Assembly: GCA_017858735.1 (NCBI GenBank)
Contig: JAFMBH010000001.1
Location: forward strand, 62,001-126,000
DNA from: Bacteroidota bacterium
GTDB taxonomy: Bacteria > Bacteroidota > Bacteroidia > Chitinophagales > Saprospiraceae
DNA: 64,000 bases
Direction: 5' to 3'
In this document: in pieces, positions 62,432 to 64,000 of the stretch
How positions within the stretch are numbered: position 1 is the stretch's first letter
Layout: every line of letters begins with the position of its first letter
The notes under the pieces: model-generated
Told to the model about the DNA's origin: nothing
What the model saw: the letters and a program-made list of their open reading frames with translations, nothing else
Database searches by the model: none
Made by a program: the position numbers and the translations under genes

Positions 62432-64000
62432 GGAAAGGTAGGGTGTTGCCTGTGGTGCTCTGTTCTCGATTGGATAAAATGGGCCAGGGCAATAACTTGA
62501 GCTTCCTGATATAAATTTCCCGTTATGGTTATACTGGTTGGTTTACCATTTATAAAGCCGTTAGGTATTACAATACATGGATGTCCCGTATAATTGGTAA
62601 TGGTCAAACTTGTTCCTCCCCAGGACGGATTAAGGTAAAGATCAATTGTCGAAAAAACCTTTTCCTTCATCTCTTCCATGAGTATTTTACGTTTTCTATT
62701 GGCCTGAATGTATTCTACCGCTGGGATAAATCTTGACTCTCTAAACTTATTTGGCCAGGCATTTTTAATTTGCCTTACTAATAAATCATCTTGATTATTT
62801 CTGGTTAATTCATCGAAGGCAGCGGCTGATTCTGCTGATAAAATGGGAGTTAAATAGGGGAGTTCGGGTAATTCAACGGGAATTAAATTTATCCCTTCTT
62901 TTTTTAAAAGGACTAAAATGAGGCTATCTTGCTTTTTGAACGGATAATTTCGGTCAAAAGAACTTTTCAAGTAGCCTATTTTAAGTGATTTTATATTTAA
63001 CGCTGCATTATAGTTGAACGGAAATTCCTGCACAGACAAATCTTTATTGTCTTTTCCCTGTATAACAGAAAACACCAGAGCACAATCTTCTGCAGTCCTT
63101 GATATCGGGCCTATTTTGTCCAGTGTCCAACTCAATGCCATTGCTCCATGCCTGCTTACCCTGCCAAAGGTGGGTCTTAGTCCTGTAGTACCGCAAACGG
63201 TGGAGGGGGAAACAATACTTCCCAATGTTTCTGTACCTATGGCAAAAGGCATTAATCCAGCGGAAACGGCTGATGCACTGCCCGCCGAGGAGCCACTTGA
63301 TCCGCTTTCTATATCCCATGGATTTTTAGTAGTACCTCCAAACCATACATCTCCCCACGCCAACGCTCCCATAGATGTTTTAGCCATTAGAACCGCGCCT
63401 GCAGCATTCAGCTTTTGAATTACTGTCGCGTTTTCATTAATCACCTGATCCTTATATGGGGTTGCTCCCCAGGTAGTTTTATATCCTTCTGTGGCCAATA
63501 AATCTTTAGCACCATAAGGTATACCGTGTAATAATCCACGATAGTTACCAGCAGCTATTTCTTCATCTGCCTTTTTTGCTTGCCGAAGGGCCAGCTCTTC
63601 TGTTAACGTTATAACACAAAATAAACTACTATTGTATTTTTTTATCCTTGATATAAAATATTGAGTGAGCTCTACGGAGCTGATTTGCTTAGATTTAATT
63701 AGATAGGCTAGCTCTAAAATGGAATACCAGGGTATTTTTGCCTTATCAATAATAAAAGGCTTTACCATACTTGGTGTTAATCCGGAGGCACCAGATGGCG
63801 CCTCAAATCCAGATGGTCTGGGATCAAAAACGAAGGCAGGTGACACGCCATTGTCAATGTCCTTTTCTCTGTTTTTACTAAATCCTTTGTTTAATTCTGA
63901 TACACCAGGCAGTAAAGAATCTATCTCTTGTTCAGAAAAATGCAGCCCCATAATATTTGCAGCTTCCTTTATGGAATCACTCGTGATGATTGGTTCTATC
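62428..64000 (-). CDS. Amidase-signature family enzyme (5' end outside window)
   Basis: An amidase-signature (GatA/AtzF-type) hydrolase. The catalytic Lys is in G-I-P-Y-G-A-K-D, the cis-Ser in G-S-S-G-S-S-A-G-S, and the Ser nucleophile in G-T-E-T-L-G-S-I. The frame stays open from the ATG at 63951 to base 64000 (residues reading I-E-P-I-I-T-S-D-S-I-K-E-A-A-N-I before that Met, as in N-termini of exported amidases), so the true start lies upstream of the window. The visible part is over 520 aa, longer than GatA, and its N-terminal extension resembles long amidases of Bacteroidota. The substrate is unknown. It overlaps the flavoprotein gene by 4 bases. Confidence 0.9.
   Translation of the reverse strand, partial: IEPIITSDSIKEAANIMGLHFSEQEIDSLLPGVSELNKGFSKNREKDIDNGVSPAFVFDPRPSGFEAPSGASGLTPSMVKPFIIDKAKIPWYSILELAYLIKSKQISSVELTQYFISRIKKYNSSLFCVITLTEELALRQAKKADEEIAAGNYRGLLHGIPYGAKDLLATEGYKTTWGATPYKDQVINENATVIQKLNAAGAVLMAKTSMGALAWGDVWFGGTTKNPWDIESGSSGSSAGSASAVSAGLMPFAIGTETLGSIVSPSTVCGTTGLRPTFGRVSRHGAMALSWTLDKIGPISRTAEDCALVFSVIQGKDNKDLSVQEFPFNYNAALNIKSLKIGYLKSSFDRNYPFKKQDSLILVLLKKEGINLIPVELPELPYLTPILSAESAAAFDELTRNNQDDLLVRQIKNAWPNKFRESRFIPAVEYIQANRKRKILMEEMKEKVFSTIDLYLNPSWGGTSLTITNYTGHPCIVIPNGFINGKPTSITITGNLYQEAQVIALAHFIQSRTEHHRQHPTFP

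Noticed and set aside
63949-63951. ATG at 63951 as the amidase start
   Set aside because: The frame stays open to base 64000 and codes a plausible amidase N-terminus, so the gene runs past the window.
62428-64000. GatA, as partner of the gatC gene at 40253
   Set aside because: The N-terminal extension and the non-linked position fit a stand-alone long amidase better than the GatCAB subunit.

Overview
The window is one compact, AT-rich stretch of a bacterial chromosome, almost certainly from the phylum Bacteroidota. No rRNA, tRNA, CRISPR array, insertion sequence or phage gene was seen. The taxon call rests on several things. Many proteins are Bacteroidota-type versions (PurM, DUF3467, DUF1573, the PlsB-like acyltransferase with an FPGGTRS motif, and a TPR/PD40 envelope protein resembling PorE). 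Upstream regions carry TTTG / TAnnTTTG promoter boxes. Bacillithiol (bshC) and futalosine-type menaquinone (mqnP, mqnD) genes are present. RF2 is used, so UGA is a stop codon. An aerobic, free-living member of a Saprospirales- or Chitinophagales-like lineage would fit, but the order is inference.

Layout. 1-4563: fabD (5' end outside the window), YqgE/AlgH, an M23 peptidase, purM and nth. 4565-6480: an unrecognised two-gene unit, a 493-aa helical protein followed by a 143-aa protein with a possible secretion-chaperone-like fold. This is the least explained locus here. 6524-14299: ptrB, an aminotransferase, a biotin-dependent carboxylase beta subunit (pccB-like), a DEDDh exonuclease, a PlsB-like acyltransferase and engB. 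14395-17135: an outer-membrane barrel protein, then an ECF sigma factor, a membrane anti-sigma-like protein and an exported beta-rich protein. 17132-24781: phosphodiesterase, aroC, mutS2, ndk, nrnA, an FKBP lipoprotein and prfB. prfB is split by the classic +1 programmed frameshift and is functional in structure, not broken.

24908-27882: a TRAP transporter whose binding-protein gene converges on the two permease genes. 27982-34410: three exported hydrolases in a row (Ntn acylase, M28, M14). 34460-43296: bshC, glpK, alkaline phosphatase, yggS, deoxynucleoside kinase, gatC, an ABC ATPase, a cobalamin adenosyltransferase and a membrane HD phosphohydrolase. 43300-52841: an S15-type hydrolase, purB, a BioD-like protein, topA, DUF3467, a second FKBP lipoprotein and a PolX-like PHP protein whose polymerase active site is lost. 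52944-64000: DUF1573 lipoprotein, mqnP, a MOSC protein, a TPR/PD40/SPOR envelope protein, ald, a YjjG-like phosphatase, mqnD, a RluA-type pseudouridine synthase, an HI0933-type flavoprotein and an amidase whose 5' end runs off the window.

Gene packing is very tight. The longest gaps between genes are about 110-140 bases, so there is no stretch over 300 bases without a gene. Several convergent pairs overlap at their 3' ends. Functional links that can be read from the window: pccB and the cobalamin adenosyltransferase fit a B12-dependent propionyl-CoA/methylmalonyl-CoA route; mqnP and mqnD fit menaquinone made from futalosine; and many exported peptidases, FKBPs and lipoproteins point to a protein-degrading lifestyle with an elaborate envelope.
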